A stretch of DNA of 64,000 bases from Chryseobacterium sp. JJR-5R (GTDB lineage: Bacteria; Bacteroidota; Bacteroidia; Flavobacteriales; Weeksellaceae). A program made the position numbers and the translations under genes. Below the pieces are notes generated by a model that was not told the origin of the DNA, ran no database searches, and saw only the letters and a list, made by a program, of their open reading frames with translations. Numbering within the stretch: position 1 is the stretch's first letter; each line of letters opens with the position of its first letter. Where the stretch lies: assembly GCF_034047335.1 (NCBI RefSeq), contig NZ_CP139137.1:1116001-1180000 (forward strand). Reading direction: 5' to 3'. This document shows, one piece after another, positions 54,301 through 62,501 of the stretch.

Positions 54301-55454
54301 GACCCGATCTGCTGAAGGAATGTATTCAGCTCATTATCCGCAGATTTTTCTAAAAACAGTTTTGAAAGGTAATCGGACCAGTCGATATAGGCATTCTCCA
54401 AATCAGAATGAAAATGATGGTGGGCAGCGTCACATTCTCTCTGAAGCCTGTTCAGTTCCCTGATCTCATCTGAAAATAATTTTTCAATTTCGTACGTCAC
54501 CACCGTACTGTTCACGGGGAGATCATGTGCCTTGATCTGCCAGCCGGAAAATCCGCCGGTGACACTGAACTGTTTTTCATGCTGCTGATGGCGGAGGCGG
54601 GAAACCCGGTCTAATTTCTGATCGTTTAAGCTTTCAGCATTCAGTATCGATTCTATCTGCTCTTCTTTCCTGAGTCTTTCAACCGGTGTTTCCTCTTCAT
54701 CGCTTAAATTTTCTACCATCAAAGCCGTTAAAGCTTCCGGAAGCGTATTGGCGACGGCAATGCTGAAGGCTCCTGCCTGCACCGGGTTTTCTTCATTTTT
54801 TATCCTGAAATTACCTGCAACAAAAGGGAGGTTTTTATTCCCTTCTACCCAGCCGAGGATAATATAAGACCCATCGGGAGCAGGATCATGGAATCCAAAT
54901 ATGCTTCTGCAGTTGGCAAAATGCATGTCAAAAGACAGGCTTCCCCAGCCCATTGCCGTTAGATGATCAAGATATTGATGAGAAGATGTGTTTTTTTTAT
55001 TTCTCCATTCGTGATAGGAATATTTCCTTCCGACATAGCTGAAGGTAAAATCTCCTTCGGGCTTTCCTTCAAGATAGCTGCAGGTGTTGTACTTATCCAG
55101 ATCCGGATCGTTGATGTCCCAGATATAATCACTCTCTATTATCCACTCTTTTGCTCCATGCATAATGTACCATCGGTTGGGAGCCTGGGGAAGATTGCCT
55201 GCATCATCAAATTTCTTAAAAAAATCCGGTAGGGTAAAATGCAGATGGACTCCCTTCTCCAGGTAGACAGCATTATCGTAAGAAAACGGGCGGGGAATGA
55301 TTGAGCTTTTGTCAAAAGGGATATTTGGATTTTCAAATACTTCTTTTGGCCCGTTCATCCACGGAATATTTTCGAACCGGATATCCTGGCCGATAACCTG
55401 CCGCGGCTGATCCAGATAAAGTGCATTAATGTGTAAAGGGAGTACTTTTGCCAT
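51378..55454 (-). CDS. 1358-residue protein, unknown function
   Basis: The longest gene in the window. Opens VLPLHINALYLDQPRQVIGQ without signal peptide or TM. The first 270 residues are beta-like with conserved-looking aromatic motifs (NAVYLEKGVHLHFTLPDFFK, SIFGFHDPAPDGSYIILGWV). Residues about 320-480 are helical (NRLQRECDAAHHHFHSDLEN), then a mixed region with GSINLLSTNRLSVFNPLRNG and VDGFGREEKLYPDKI; the tail is helical and acidic. I can assign no fold. Absence of export signals means an intracellular assembly step or an unusual export route. Confidence 0.7.
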   Translation of the reverse strand: MAKVLPLHINALYLDQPRQVIGQDIRFENIPWMNGPKEVFENPNIPFDKSSIIPRPFSYDNAVYLEKGVHLHFTLPDFFKKFDDAGNLPQAPNRWYIMHGAKEWIIESDYIWDINDPDLDKYNTCSYLEGKPEGDFTFSYVGRKYSYHEWRNKKNTSSHQYLDHLTAMGWGSLSFDMHFANCRSIFGFHDPAPDGSYIILGWVEGNKNLPFVAGNFRIKNEENPVQAGAFSIAVANTLPEALTALMVENLSDEEETPVERLRKEEQIESILNAESLNDQKLDRVSRLRHQQHEKQFSVTGGFSGWQIKAHDLPVNSTVVTYEIEKLFSDEIRELNRLQRECDAAHHHFHSDLENAYIDWSDYLSKLFLEKSADNELNTFLQQIGSNIDALQYREVYCGQLAGKIDQAVAGLEHQIRNNPHIEAVIDNLISKIDDIQAVSDKYWSGSNRGWDELTLKKELKNAAFSKIIIEKKNKLNFYEALPPTVIISASDKNPLIRSFNDREILPEPAIGDIQTEDPIDVIISKITGNNVLPVTEVAANVWKTYKVEWHAEFLPKKNGHYLNTADGNFSPDFLSDTYQLDEQNADLIKNYRLDNIAYHASANSYYGNSFVDSAVKDFVLDKITGAKETADHENTGNQPIYQLLEQYRSKLNDTHLFEFTLSDFNNLMIQRSSAMAVLPLIPNGFQNHKKAAGTLHALLNRHKGSINLLSTNRLSVFNPLRNGALSINRLRIVDGFGREEKLYPDKIITTKNQTFSDKENWVILPPRLLQPAALDVTFDYHTSATEKSPVIGWMIPVFLNQHLEFFDNRGAHIGAVNDEGQWEPTPFNIPSDQGNKTAIEQIGNPDLRNTVNWFLEQSKKPGFMAKVIREIQHNLEHIAPEHDQNPSLMETIASVPIAITKIDYQLVSKGKSVYNIKNKEAVSDHSAHENGLGSIRFPVRFGDVNQYNDGLIGYWHKDPDDFSGQTLYINSETVSGISSGAQKSIKVYNSVKSILHAEVSRSTLPNAVNVLAILKKALKEGSKLADILNRDMLNTLISSLSKPDITTRSSQNIFERFTTNDLINPDMKFLLDRFTNLLNPGNFSANNISGENKNAAGTQFEALVSLLENIQENKGSISKAYLLKQFTEKGNLIWDTLQELHIIPQDDLAATFAMAAKTEDSKGFTTINGREKSIVALLHPKASLFFKSGILPEKNITLPYNEIKDALRKIELTLLTSPIITPKESLQISLLKDTRYKWSWIDLQKMKKEKLSAGNKPVLNRISQDPALKNVEEKDLRILKNKGLIDEDPFFPDENLYYIHMEKYREFINRKSLTDDDQKLIRRIESSEISIPDFTVSNPDIPKLVLKEGWISIKSTQL

Positions 55455-55483
55455 TCCGGGGTACGGATTTTTCCAGCTGGAAA

Positions 55484-56419
55484 TTATTTCTTTTCTACAA
55501 GGAGGAGCTGGGTATTTTCATCCAGCTTTGCATGTAATTCTATCAACATTTCGTTAAAGTTATTACTTACATCCTGGGCTTCATAATGAATAAGGGAAGC
55601 TTTTTTGAACCTGATTCCCAGAGACTCCAAGAAACTGTCTTCATTCTGTATGTTACTTTTGGTAATCTCTTCCTGAGCATCTGCTACGGATTTTTTTGCT
55701 TCTTCAATTTCTGTATTGTTCTTTTCTTCCTCAGCCGTTCTCAGATAAGCCCTTGCTGTATTTAAATATTTTTTCAGTGCTTTATCTCTTGCTGCCTCAG
55801 TGCTGGTTTTCTCAGAAGACTCGGCAGCATCAGCCTTAGTAACAGCATCTTCCCAAGCTTTTTTAGCATCAGTAACATCTTTTTTGGCCACTTTATTTAC
55901 CACATTCAGGTAATAAAGGCTCCGGTGTTCCACGCCGTTTACATCACAGCCTAATTCTCCTTTCAAACCATCTATATTGGCAAATTCAAGGGCAGACTGA
56001 ATGCTTTGGTTTTTTATCCTGCTGCTGTCCACATTCCCTTTGCCGATCAGCCTTTTATCAGCACTTATATAAAGAGCATTGATATCTACGCCCAATACTT
56101 CTGCATTTCCGTAGATAATGGTATTGGAGGCATTTACATACATTTCTTTGCCGGCATCCGAATCCTTGAATTTAAATCCCTTTTTTCTGTCTTTGCAATC
56201 TTCAATATCAGCAAGATCATACACTAAATCCTCATCTGAAACTTTCAGGCTCGTTCTGATGTCCTGGCTTCCACTTTTTTCTAACTTGTTTTTTGTAAAT
56301 ACTGTTTTGTCAGCGTCGATAATTATTACGGTATCATACTTTTCACTACCACTTTCGGGTGTCAGGACTAAGTACGGTTTATCACCGTCAAACACTCTTT
56401 TAAAATTTTTTAATGCCAT
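55484..56419 (-). CDS. First gene of the large cluster, coiled-coil protein
   Basis: 311 residues. The N-terminal 170 residues are beta-like (KPYLVLTPESGSEKYDTVII, FKDSDAGKEMYVNASNTIIY); residues 175-255 are an Ala/Lys/Glu-rich coiled coil (KKAWEDAVTKADAAESSEKT, RAYLRTAEEEKNNTEIEEAK); the last 50 residues are mixed. No signal peptide. No family recognised. It is the 5' gene of the seven-gene set, with 29 bp to the next. I do not see a -7 box right before it. Confidence 0.65.
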   Translation of the reverse strand: MALKNFKRVFDGDKPYLVLTPESGSEKYDTVIIIDADKTVFTKNKLEKSGSQDIRTSLKVSDEDLVYDLADIEDCKDRKKGFKFKDSDAGKEMYVNASNTIIYGNAEVLGVDINALYISADKRLIGKGNVDSSRIKNQSIQSALEFANIDGLKGELGCDVNGVEHRSLYYLNVVNKVAKKDVTDAKKAWEDAVTKADAAESSEKTSTEAARDKALKKYLNTARAYLRTAEEEKNNTEIEEAKKSVADAQEEITKSNIQNEDSFLESLGIRFKKASLIHYEAQDVSNNFNEMLIELHAKLDENTQLLLVEKK

Positions 56420-56791
56420 TTTTATATCATTTAAATTACTAATGTATTGCGGTTGTTATCCTGTTTTATACGGTATGATTTGTTTGTCAGGATTTTATTA
56501 AAAATTACAATTCCTACTTTAAGTTTCAACATCTTTTCAATTCATTTGGTCATTCCCGGCTCGAAATAATTAATCTGACTAAGTTTTCATATCCATTGAA
56601 TAATCCCGTGAATTTTATAGCTATTCCTGGAATGACTTCAGCATGATTATGCAGACAGAGAATGTATCCTTTTATATGCTCCAGCAAAAATAACAACTCT
56701 ATAAAGCATCCTGATACGTATAAATACGGATTTTGATTTTCTTAATAAAGTATTATCACTGCGTTAATATATGCTGTAGAAGATATTTTAG
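56420..56791. other. AT-rich gap upstream of the large cluster
   Basis: About 370 bases without a supported gene on either strand. It should hold the cluster promoter, but I could not point to a clear TAnnTTTG on the minus strand next to the start at 56419. Confidence 0.4.
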
Positions 56792-56995
56792 GCATCCCCG
56801 GCAGTTGCGTATGAAATAAAGCGTTTTTCCGACTTTAAACTAGATATTTATCAAGGCAGTAGTTATATTAAGAATCCATCAGATGAATTATTAAGCCTGT
56901 TATACGCTGCAGAGCAGGCAGGATCTATGAAGCATCAAGGATTTATTCCATTTACAGAATTATTACCGGATGTTTTAAAAGCGCCAAGAAAGTAA
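56792..56995 (+). pseudogene. C-terminal gene remnant
   Basis: After a stop at 56789-56791 the plus strand is open for 67 codons without an early ATG: AVAYEIKRFSDFKLDIYQGS, then SYIKNPSDELLSLLYAAEQA and FIPFTELLPDVLKAPRK. Composition and hydrophobic pattern look like real coding sequence, and the stop is followed 5 bp later by another start. The 5' part has been lost. I do not recognise the family. Confidence 0.5.
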
Positions 56996-57000
56996 GCTGA

Positions 57001-57218
57001 ATGATGGAGAAAATTATTTTATTACCTTTTTATTTATTTTTTGCTCCAATCAAAGTAAAGGAGTAAGGATAAAGATGTTGATATTATATTCCCGTTGTAA
57101 CAAATGGCTGAGTGATGAGATTGTTAAAGCGCAATTGTTTATAAGCACTACTAAGAATACAGGTGTTCTTTCATTTCAAACTACTTGGATCATAATTTCA
57201 GGTATCTTGCTTAGTTAG
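57001..57218 (+). pseudogene. Broken lipoprotein gene remnant
   Basis: ATG ATG at 57001 opens MMEKIILLPFYLFF, a signal peptide; in the next frame the sequence continues CSNQSKG, which would complete a lipobox. The switch lies at a run of six T (57037-57042), so one base seems lost. The shifted frame continues to a stop at 57216-57218 (IVKAQLFISTTKNTG, WIIISGILLS). A further piece near 57250-57305 ends YADNEADNEESI. The region is therefore decayed coding DNA, possibly an operon partner of the upstream remnant. Confidence 0.5.
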
Positions 57219-57396
57219 GCTTGATTTTGCTGCAGCATCAATCTGGCTTATATTGTATTTATGAATTATGCTGATAATGAAGCTGACAATGAAGAATCGA
57301 TTTGAATAAACATATTTTATATGCTAGTTTTGGTTATCACTATCACTATTGTTTAAAATTCTTATAAAATATGGCTGGCACATTTATCAAAAAAAT

Positions 57397-57432
57397 AAAA
57401 CCCTCTGAAATCATTTGATTTCAGAGGGTTTT
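57397..57432 (-). terminator. Terminator of tRNA-Leu
   Basis: A 17 bp perfect stem (57397-57413 and 57416-57432) with a TT loop follows the tRNA on the minus strand, with T residues after it. Its right arm touches the tRNA 3' end. Confidence 0.85.
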
Positions 57433-57434
57433 CG

Positions 57435-57514
57435 TACCCAGGACCGGGATCGAACCGGTACTCCTAAGAACTGGTGTTTGAGACCAGCGCGTCTACCAAT
57501 TCCGCCACCTGGGC
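57435..57514 (-). tRNA. tRNA-Leu (CAA)
   Basis: On the minus strand the sequence begins GCCCAGGTGGCGGAATTGGT and folds as a leucine tRNA: acceptor stem GCCCAGG / CCTGGGT (one G-T at the end), D arm with GGTAGACGC, anticodon stem CTGGT / ACCAG with loop CTCAAAC giving anticodon CAA, a long 14-base variable arm, and the T arm GGTTCGATCC. The discriminator is A and CCA is not encoded. The gene is followed by a strong hairpin. The 3' end faces the decayed DNA and the large cluster. Confidence 0.95.
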
Positions 57515-57591
57515 TGGTGTTACCATGCTTTTAATTGGTGTGCAAATATAGAAACTTTTATCAATACTTAAAAATATTTTTGAAGAAAATT

Positions 57592-58359
57592 TTAAAAACT
57601 GATCTCCATACCGTCGTAAGCGAGATGCATGCCGGAAGGAAGCAGTTTGTCCTCAACATCATGCAGCCCCAGATGATGGCTGATATGGGTCAGGAACATT
57701 TTTTTTGGTTTAAGCTCTTCAAACAGGGCAATCACATCAGGAAGGATAAAGTGGGCAGGGTGGGGGTCAGATTTCCTGATACAGTTGACGATCAGCACAT
57801 CAAGATCATGAAGCTTTTCCTTTTCCGTATCAGAGATAAAACCGGCATCCGTAAGGTAAGCCAGCTTTTTAAACTTATATCCGAAAGCCGTTATTTTGTA
57901 GTGGACCACTTCCACCGGCGTAATTTCCGTATCCAGTACAGTGAACGGTTTATTTTCAATTTCATGCAGGTCAAAGGCCGGCGCCCCGGGATACCGTATG
58001 TCGGCAAACGCATAAGGAAAACGGTTCCTGACTTCATTTCCCACCCTTGAATAGCAGTAAAGCGGCATATCTTTCCCGCTCTTGAAAATCAGGGGACGTA
58101 CATCATCCAGCCCGATCACATGGTCATTGTGTTCGTGCGTGAGCAGGGTAAGGTCTACCGTATGTTCATGATTGGCCAGCATCTGCTGTCTGAAATCCGG
58201 GCCGCAGTCAATCAGTATTTTCCTTTGCTCATCCGTTGTTACCATCACAGAAGACCGGAGCCTGCTGTCTTTGGGGTTTTCTGACGTGCATACTTCGCAG
58301 GTGCAGCCGATTACGGGCACGCCTTGGGAAGTTCCCGTTCCTAAAAATTTCAACTTCAT
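57592..58359 (-). CDS. MBL-fold metallo-hydrolase, PhnP-like
   Basis: 255 residues. KLKFLGTGTSQGVPVIGCTC opens the fold, and the metal site THEHNDHVIGLDD is complete, with further ligands Asp/His in the second half (VEVVHYKITA). PhnP-like proteins are phosphodiesterases that act on cyclic ribose phosphates; in Bacteroidetes the exact substrate is unknown. The Cys pair CTCEVC near residues 18-24 is typical of this branch and could bind an additional metal. Divergent from the 475-residue gene. Confidence 0.85.
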   Translation of the reverse strand: MKLKFLGTGTSQGVPVIGCTCEVCTSENPKDSRLRSSVMVTTDEQRKILIDCGPDFRQQMLANHEHTVDLTLLTHEHNDHVIGLDDVRPLIFKSGKDMPLYCYSRVGNEVRNRFPYAFADIRYPGAPAFDLHEIENKPFTVLDTEITPVEVVHYKITAFGYKFKKLAYLTDAGFISDTEKEKLHDLDVLIVNCIRKSDPHPAHFILPDVIALFEELKPKKMFLTHISHHLGLHDVEDKLLPSGMHLAYDGMEISF

Positions 58360-58377
58360 TTTCTTTTCAGGTTGGTT

Positions 58378-58385
58378 TAATTTTG
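58378..58385 (+). promoter_or_regulatory. -7 promoter box (TAATTTTG)
   Basis: TAnnTTTG match 28 bp before the ATG at 58414. Confidence 0.45.
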
Positions 58386-58413
58386 GTAAATTTACGAAAA
58401 ATTTAATGTCCTA

Positions 58414-59841
58414 ATGTATCAGAAACTGACTCCTAAACAAAAAGCATTAACAATTAATCTAGATCCTACTATTTATGGTACTTTCGCGGAAATTGGAGCA
58501 GGGCAGGAGACTGTACGGCACTTTTTTAGAGCAGGAGGAGCTTCAGGGACAATCGCTAAGGCCATGTCTGCTTACGACAAGGATTTCAGTGATGCGATCT
58601 ACGGAAAAGAGGTGAAAAACCGGTATGTTACCCAAAACAGGCTTCGGAAAATGCTTCGTTATGAAGTATCCCTTATCGAAGAACGGATTTCAAGGGAAAA
58701 TAACCCTAACAGAAAGTTTTTTTCCTATGCCAATACCGTAACCACCATTAATTTTGATAAAACGGTAAAAGGCCACGGCTGGGTAGGCATCCGCTTTCAG
58801 GTAAAAGAGAATGAAGGCTATAATGAAATTGTTATCCATGTTAAATTCAAGGAAAACGATGCCACTTTACAGCAGGAAACATTAGGCAATCTTGGGGTGA
58901 ACCTGATCTTCGGGGCATTCCATTATTATGATAATCCCAGAAACCTGATCGAATCCCTGTATGATGACGTTGCCAAGGACAACCTTGAGATTGACATGAT
59001 TGATTTCAGCGGGCCGGGCTTTGAATATGTAGATAACAGGCTGATGTCCCTGCAGTTGGTGAAGCATGGGATGACAGATGCCGTTATTTTCAATTCCGAA
59101 GGAAATAATATGCTTCCTGCGGATGTTTTATACAAAAAGAATATTTTTGCAGTAAGAGGAAGTTTCAGGCCGGTAACGAAAGTGAATATCGATATGCTGA
59201 AAAACGGGATGGACATGTTCCTGAAAGATGCCATCTGTACCCATGAAGATACGGAGATCCTTATCGAGATTACCATTTCAAACCTGCGGGCAGACGGTGA
59301 TATTGATGAACGGGACTTCCTGGACCGGGTAGATGTCCTGGCTAAATTGGGATATACGGTAATCATTTCCAATTATTCTGAATATTACAGGCTGATTGAT
59401 TATTTTGCCTCCTATACCAATGGAAATATCGGTGTGGCAATGGGGGTTAACAACCTGCTGATGGTTTTTGATGAAAAATACTACAAGAACTTATCCGGTG
59501 GGATCCTGGAAGCGTTCGGTAAATTCTTCAGAAACGGAATGAGGGTATACCTTTATCCGTATAAAGACCCTGAGACGCATGAGCTGCTGGATTCTTCCAC
59601 CCTGAAAGTAGAAGAAAACCTGAAGGAACTGTACAAATATTTCAAGCATAACGACCGTATCGTAGACATCAAAAACTACAATCCGGAATTCCTGGAGATT
59701 TATTCAAGAGATATTCTGAAAAAAATAAGCTGCAATATCAAAGGCTGGGAAACCCAGGTTCCGGAAGGCGTTGCGGAAATGATCAAAGAACGTGGAATGT
59801 TCGGCTTTAAAGAAGAGCTTTCCTTAAGACAATTTTCTTAA
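58414..59841 (+). CDS. Conserved cytoplasmic protein of unknown function
   Basis: 475 residues. The opening INLDPTIYGTFAEIGAGQET and RHFFRAGGASGTIAKAMSAY, then ERISRENNPNRKFFSYANTV, form a pattern I know from many Bacteroidetes proteins. I recall the label nicotinate-nucleotide adenylyltransferase being used for such proteins, but no HxGH nucleotidyltransferase motif is visible, so I do not follow it. No signal peptide or TM. Residues 200-330 contain alternating strands and helices (KVNIDMLKNGMDMFLKDAIC). It may be in an operon with the GAF gene, which starts 18 bp later. Confidence 0.75.
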   Translation: MYQKLTPKQKALTINLDPTIYGTFAEIGAGQETVRHFFRAGGASGTIAKAMSAYDKDFSDAIYGKEVKNRYVTQNRLRKMLRYEVSLIEERISRENNPNRKFFSYANTVTTINFDKTVKGHGWVGIRFQVKENEGYNEIVIHVKFKENDATLQQETLGNLGVNLIFGAFHYYDNPRNLIESLYDDVAKDNLEIDMIDFSGPGFEYVDNRLMSLQLVKHGMTDAVIFNSEGNNMLPADVLYKKNIFAVRGSFRPVTKVNIDMLKNGMDMFLKDAICTHEDTEILIEITISNLRADGDIDERDFLDRVDVLAKLGYTVIISNYSEYYRLIDYFASYTNGNIGVAMGVNNLLMVFDEKYYKNLSGGILEAFGKFFRNGMRVYLYPYKDPETHELLDSSTLKVEENLKELYKYFKHNDRIVDIKNYNPEFLEIYSRDILKKISCNIKGWETQVPEGVAEMIKERGMFGFKEELSLRQFS

Positions 59842-59859
59842 AAAAAACATACAATTACA

Positions 59860-60309
59860 ATGTCAGAATTAAAGAAAAGGCTTTCGTCGATCCTGGAAAG
59901 CCCTAAACACAATACCGAAGAGAAACTTGAAAAGGTATGCCACCTTTTAGACCAGGAAATTTCCTATTTCAACTGGACGGGTTTTTATTTTAAAAACGGC
60001 AATAAAGACGAATTAAAGCTGGGGCCTTATGTAGGAGCGCCTACAGACCATACCATTATCCCCTACGGTAAAGGGATCTGTGGCCAGGTGGCCGTTTCCA
60101 ATGAAACGTTCGTTGTTCCGGATGTACATGAAGAAAGCAATTACCTGAGCTGTTCCATCGATACCAAAGCGGAAATTGTAGTCCCTATTTTCAAAGACGG
60201 ACAGAATGTCGGCCAGATTGATATCGATTCCCACACGGTTGATCCGTTTACGGATGAAGACCGAGAATTGCTGGAATGGCTTTGCAGCGAGGTTTCAAAA
60301 ATTTTATAA
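59860..60309 (+). CDS. GAF-domain protein, free methionine-(R)-sulfoxide reductase-like
   Basis: 149 residues, all one GAF domain. The segments LGPYVGAPTDHTIIPYGKGI, CGQ, VVPDVHEESNYLSC and VGQIDIDSHTVDPFTDEDRE match fRMsr enzymes, with the two Cys (in GKGICG and NYLSC) at positions expected for the catalytic and resolving residues. It should reduce free methionine-R-sulfoxide. It follows the 475-residue gene by 18 bp. Confidence 0.85.
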   Translation: MSELKKRLSSILESPKHNTEEKLEKVCHLLDQEISYFNWTGFYFKNGNKDELKLGPYVGAPTDHTIIPYGKGICGQVAVSNETFVVPDVHEESNYLSCSIDTKAEIVVPIFKDGQNVGQIDIDSHTVDPFTDEDRELLEWLCSEVSKIL

Positions 60310-60332
60310 GTGTATTTCAACATATTGAAACA

Positions 60333-60361
60333 GCTACTCCGGCCTTTCGGGCCGGAGTAGC
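60333..60361. terminator. Bidirectional hairpin between convergent genes
   Basis: 12 bp perfect stem GCTACTCCGGCC / GGCCGGAGTAGC (60333-60344, 60350-60361) with a 5-nt loop. It lies between the GAF gene and the convergent metal-binding gene. T tracts are weak. Confidence 0.65.
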
Positions 60362-60420
60362 GTGTTAAATATACTGGCTTGTTATATAAAAGCTTGTGAA
60401 TTAAAATACGGAAATTTGCA

Positions 60421-61152
60421 TTAAGCCGGTTCCACTTCTGCTATCAGTTCCCTGAAGTAGGTTCCGCATTTTGCAAGATGCGTCCCATACCAGGAAAAAG
60501 CTTCCCCGTCTACAATCATGATTTTTTTATCAGGATAAAATTCCTTTAGTTCTTCAATGTGTTTCTCTTTAAAAGGGAAGGGTTCGGAAGACAGCATGAT
60601 CAGATCCGCCTTAGCCAGGTCTTCTGTCCGGATCTCAGGGTAGCGCGTTCTGTCTTCAAATACATTTTCAAAACCGATTTCGCTTAGTATTTCATGGATG
60701 AAAGTATCTGAACCGATTGTCATGTACGGGTTTTTCCAGATCAGATAGGCTGCTTTTATTTTAATATTGATTTTCGACGGGTTCAGGACTTCGTTGATTT
60801 TCAGATTGAAAAGCCGGGCTTCATCTTCCTTATTAAACAGGTTGCCCAGTTGTTTAAGCAGAGCGTAATTGTCTTCAATATTTTCAACATGGGTTACAAT
60901 TACTTTATAATCATCCATCAGTGCTTCTACCTGTTCTTTGATGTTCTCTTCTTTGTTGGCAAGGATCAGGTCGGGCTGCAGGGCTTTGATTTTGTCAATA
61001 CTGATGTTTTTCGTTCCGCCGATAATGGCTACATGCTGTACTCTTTCTTCAGGATGGATACAGAATTTTGTTCTTCCTACCACTTCGTTTTCGGTCAGGC
61101 CCAAATCAAATAACGCCTCGGTGATTGAGGGAACGAGGGAAACAATTTTCAT
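60421..61152 (-). CDS. BtuF-like helical-backbone metal-chelate binding protein without signal peptide
   Basis: 243 residues. Opens MKIVSLVPSITEALFDLGL, with the ABC-type binding fold (VGRTKFCIHPEERVQHVAII, IKALQPDLILANKEEN, YMTIGSDTFIHEILSEIGFE). This matches BtuF/cobalamin-type substrate-binding proteins, but the start has no signal peptide, so the protein is predicted cytoplasmic unless a start upstream is used; no Met in frame further upstream adds one. It starts 26 bp after the mgtE stop and may be co-transcribed. Confidence 0.75.
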   Translation of the reverse strand: MKIVSLVPSITEALFDLGLTENEVVGRTKFCIHPEERVQHVAIIGGTKNISIDKIKALQPDLILANKEENIKEQVEALMDDYKVIVTHVENIEDNYALLKQLGNLFNKEDEARLFNLKINEVLNPSKINIKIKAAYLIWKNPYMTIGSDTFIHEILSEIGFENVFEDRTRYPEIRTEDLAKADLIMLSSEPFPFKEKHIEELKEFYPDKKIMIVDGEAFSWYGTHLAKCGTYFRELIAEVEPA

Positions 61153-61178
61153 AACGATATTTTTAGAGTTTGCCTAAA

Positions 61179-62501
61179 TTACAAAAGTTTACCCGTTAAG
61201 AAAAGCCCGGCTACGGAAAAATAAATAATCAGGCCCGTAACATCTACCAGGGTTGCTACAAAAGGGGCCGAAGAGGTGGCCGGGTCAAGTTTCAGTTTTT
61301 TAAGGATAAAGGGAACCATGGAACCTGAAAGCGTTCCCCAGAGCACGATCATCACTAAAGAAACGCCGACACTTAATCCCACATAAGCCCAGTGCATGCC
61401 GTAATCGAAAAAGCCGGCTTTGTGCCAGACCATAATCCTCAGAAAGCCGATGATGCCCAAGATCCCGCCAAGGAAAAGCCCGGTAAAAATTTCTTTTTTC
61501 ATCACATACCACCAGTCTTTCAATCCGATTTCCTGGAGCGCCATGGCACGGATAATCAGCGTGGCAGCCTGTGAGCCTGAGTTTCCGCCGCTGGAAATAA
61601 TCAGAGGGACAAATAAAGCAAGGACTACCGCTTTCTGGATTTCATCCTCGAAATATCCCATCGCGGAAGCGGTGAGCATTTCGGAGAAGAAAAGGATAAT
61701 CAGCCACATGCCTCTCTTTTTCACCATTTCCATCAGTGAAGTCTGGGTATACGGATCATCCAGTGCTTCCAGACCTCCGAATTTCTGGATGTCTTCGGTA
61801 TTCTGGTGTTCAATCTGGTCAAGGATATCGTCAATGGTTACAATACCCACAAGTACGCCGGCTTCGGTAATAATCGGGAGGGCTGCCCGGTCATATTTTT
61901 CAAAATACTGTACTGCATCCTCTTTTGAGACCGTAGTTTCAATCGCAACAAACTGATTGTCGGTGATTTCGGATACCAGAGTTTCTTCTTCCGCCAGCAA
62001 TAAGCTTCCGAGTGCAATATCATCGATCAGGCGGTTCCTTTCATCCACCACATACAGGTAGTTCATGGTTTCCACCCTGCTCCCGACTTTTTTAATCTGC
62101 TGAAGGCATCTTTTTATCGTCCATTCTTTACGGATCTGGATATAATAAGGCGTCATCAGACGGGCAATGGAATTGGAATCGTAGCCCAGCAGTTTCAGGG
62201 CGATCCTCCTTTCCTGCGGATTCAGGTGGTTGATGGAATATTTGATAAGTTCATCCGGAAAGTCCTCGAACAGGGCAGTCCGGTCATCAGGAGTCATCGC
62301 GTTCAGGATTTCAGAGACTTCATCGCTTCCGATACTTCGGATGGTCTCTTCCTGGAAGTCAGGATTTAAATGTGAAAAAACATCAGCTTTGTATTCCTTC
62401 GGAACTTTCAGGAAGGCCAGAAGCCTTTCGTCAGCATGTAATTCGCTGAGCGTTTCGGCAATATCGGCAGGATTGAAGGTCAGTTCGTCATTAGGATTCA
62501 A
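61179..62501 (-). CDS. mgtE: Magnesium transporter MgtE
   Basis: 440 residues, family length. N domain ([20 protein letters not shown]), two CBS domains (about 130-255; [40 protein letters not shown]) and five TM segments at the C-terminus ([58 protein letters not shown]). Channel-type magnesium importer whose cytoplasmic domains close the pore when magnesium is high. A -7 box on the minus strand (TATTTTTG at 62522-62529) precedes it. Confidence 0.95.
   Translation of the reverse strand: MNPNDELTFNPADIAETLSELHADERLLAFLKVPKEYKADVFSHLNPDFQEETIRSIGSDEVSEILNAMTPDDRTALFEDFPDELIKYSINHLNPQERRIALKLLGYDSNSIARLMTPYYIQIRKEWTIKRCLQQIKKVGSRVETMNYLYVVDERNRLIDDIALGSLLLAEEETLVSEITDNQFVAIETTVSKEDAVQYFEKYDRAALPIITEAGVLVGIVTIDDILDQIEHQNTEDIQKFGGLEALDDPYTQTSLMEMVKKRGMWLIILFFSEMLTASAMGYFEDEIQKAVVLALFVPLIISSGGNSGSQAATLIIRAMALQEIGLKDWWYVMKKEIFTGLFLGGILGIIGFLRIMVWHKAGFFDYGMHWAYVGLSVGVSLVMIVLWGTLSGSMVPFILKKLKLDPATSSAPFVATLVDVTGLIIYFSVAGLFLTGKLL

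Noticed and set aside
43528..56419. Calling the cluster a prophage or an extracellular contractile injection system
   Set aside because: Tail-collar domains alone do not prove it. No terminase, capsid, sheath, tube, baseplate, spike or ATPase was seen.
57435..57514. tRNA-Leu as attachment site of an island
   Set aside because: I looked for a second copy of the tRNA 3' end near 43.3-43.5 kb and for an integrase; neither is visible.
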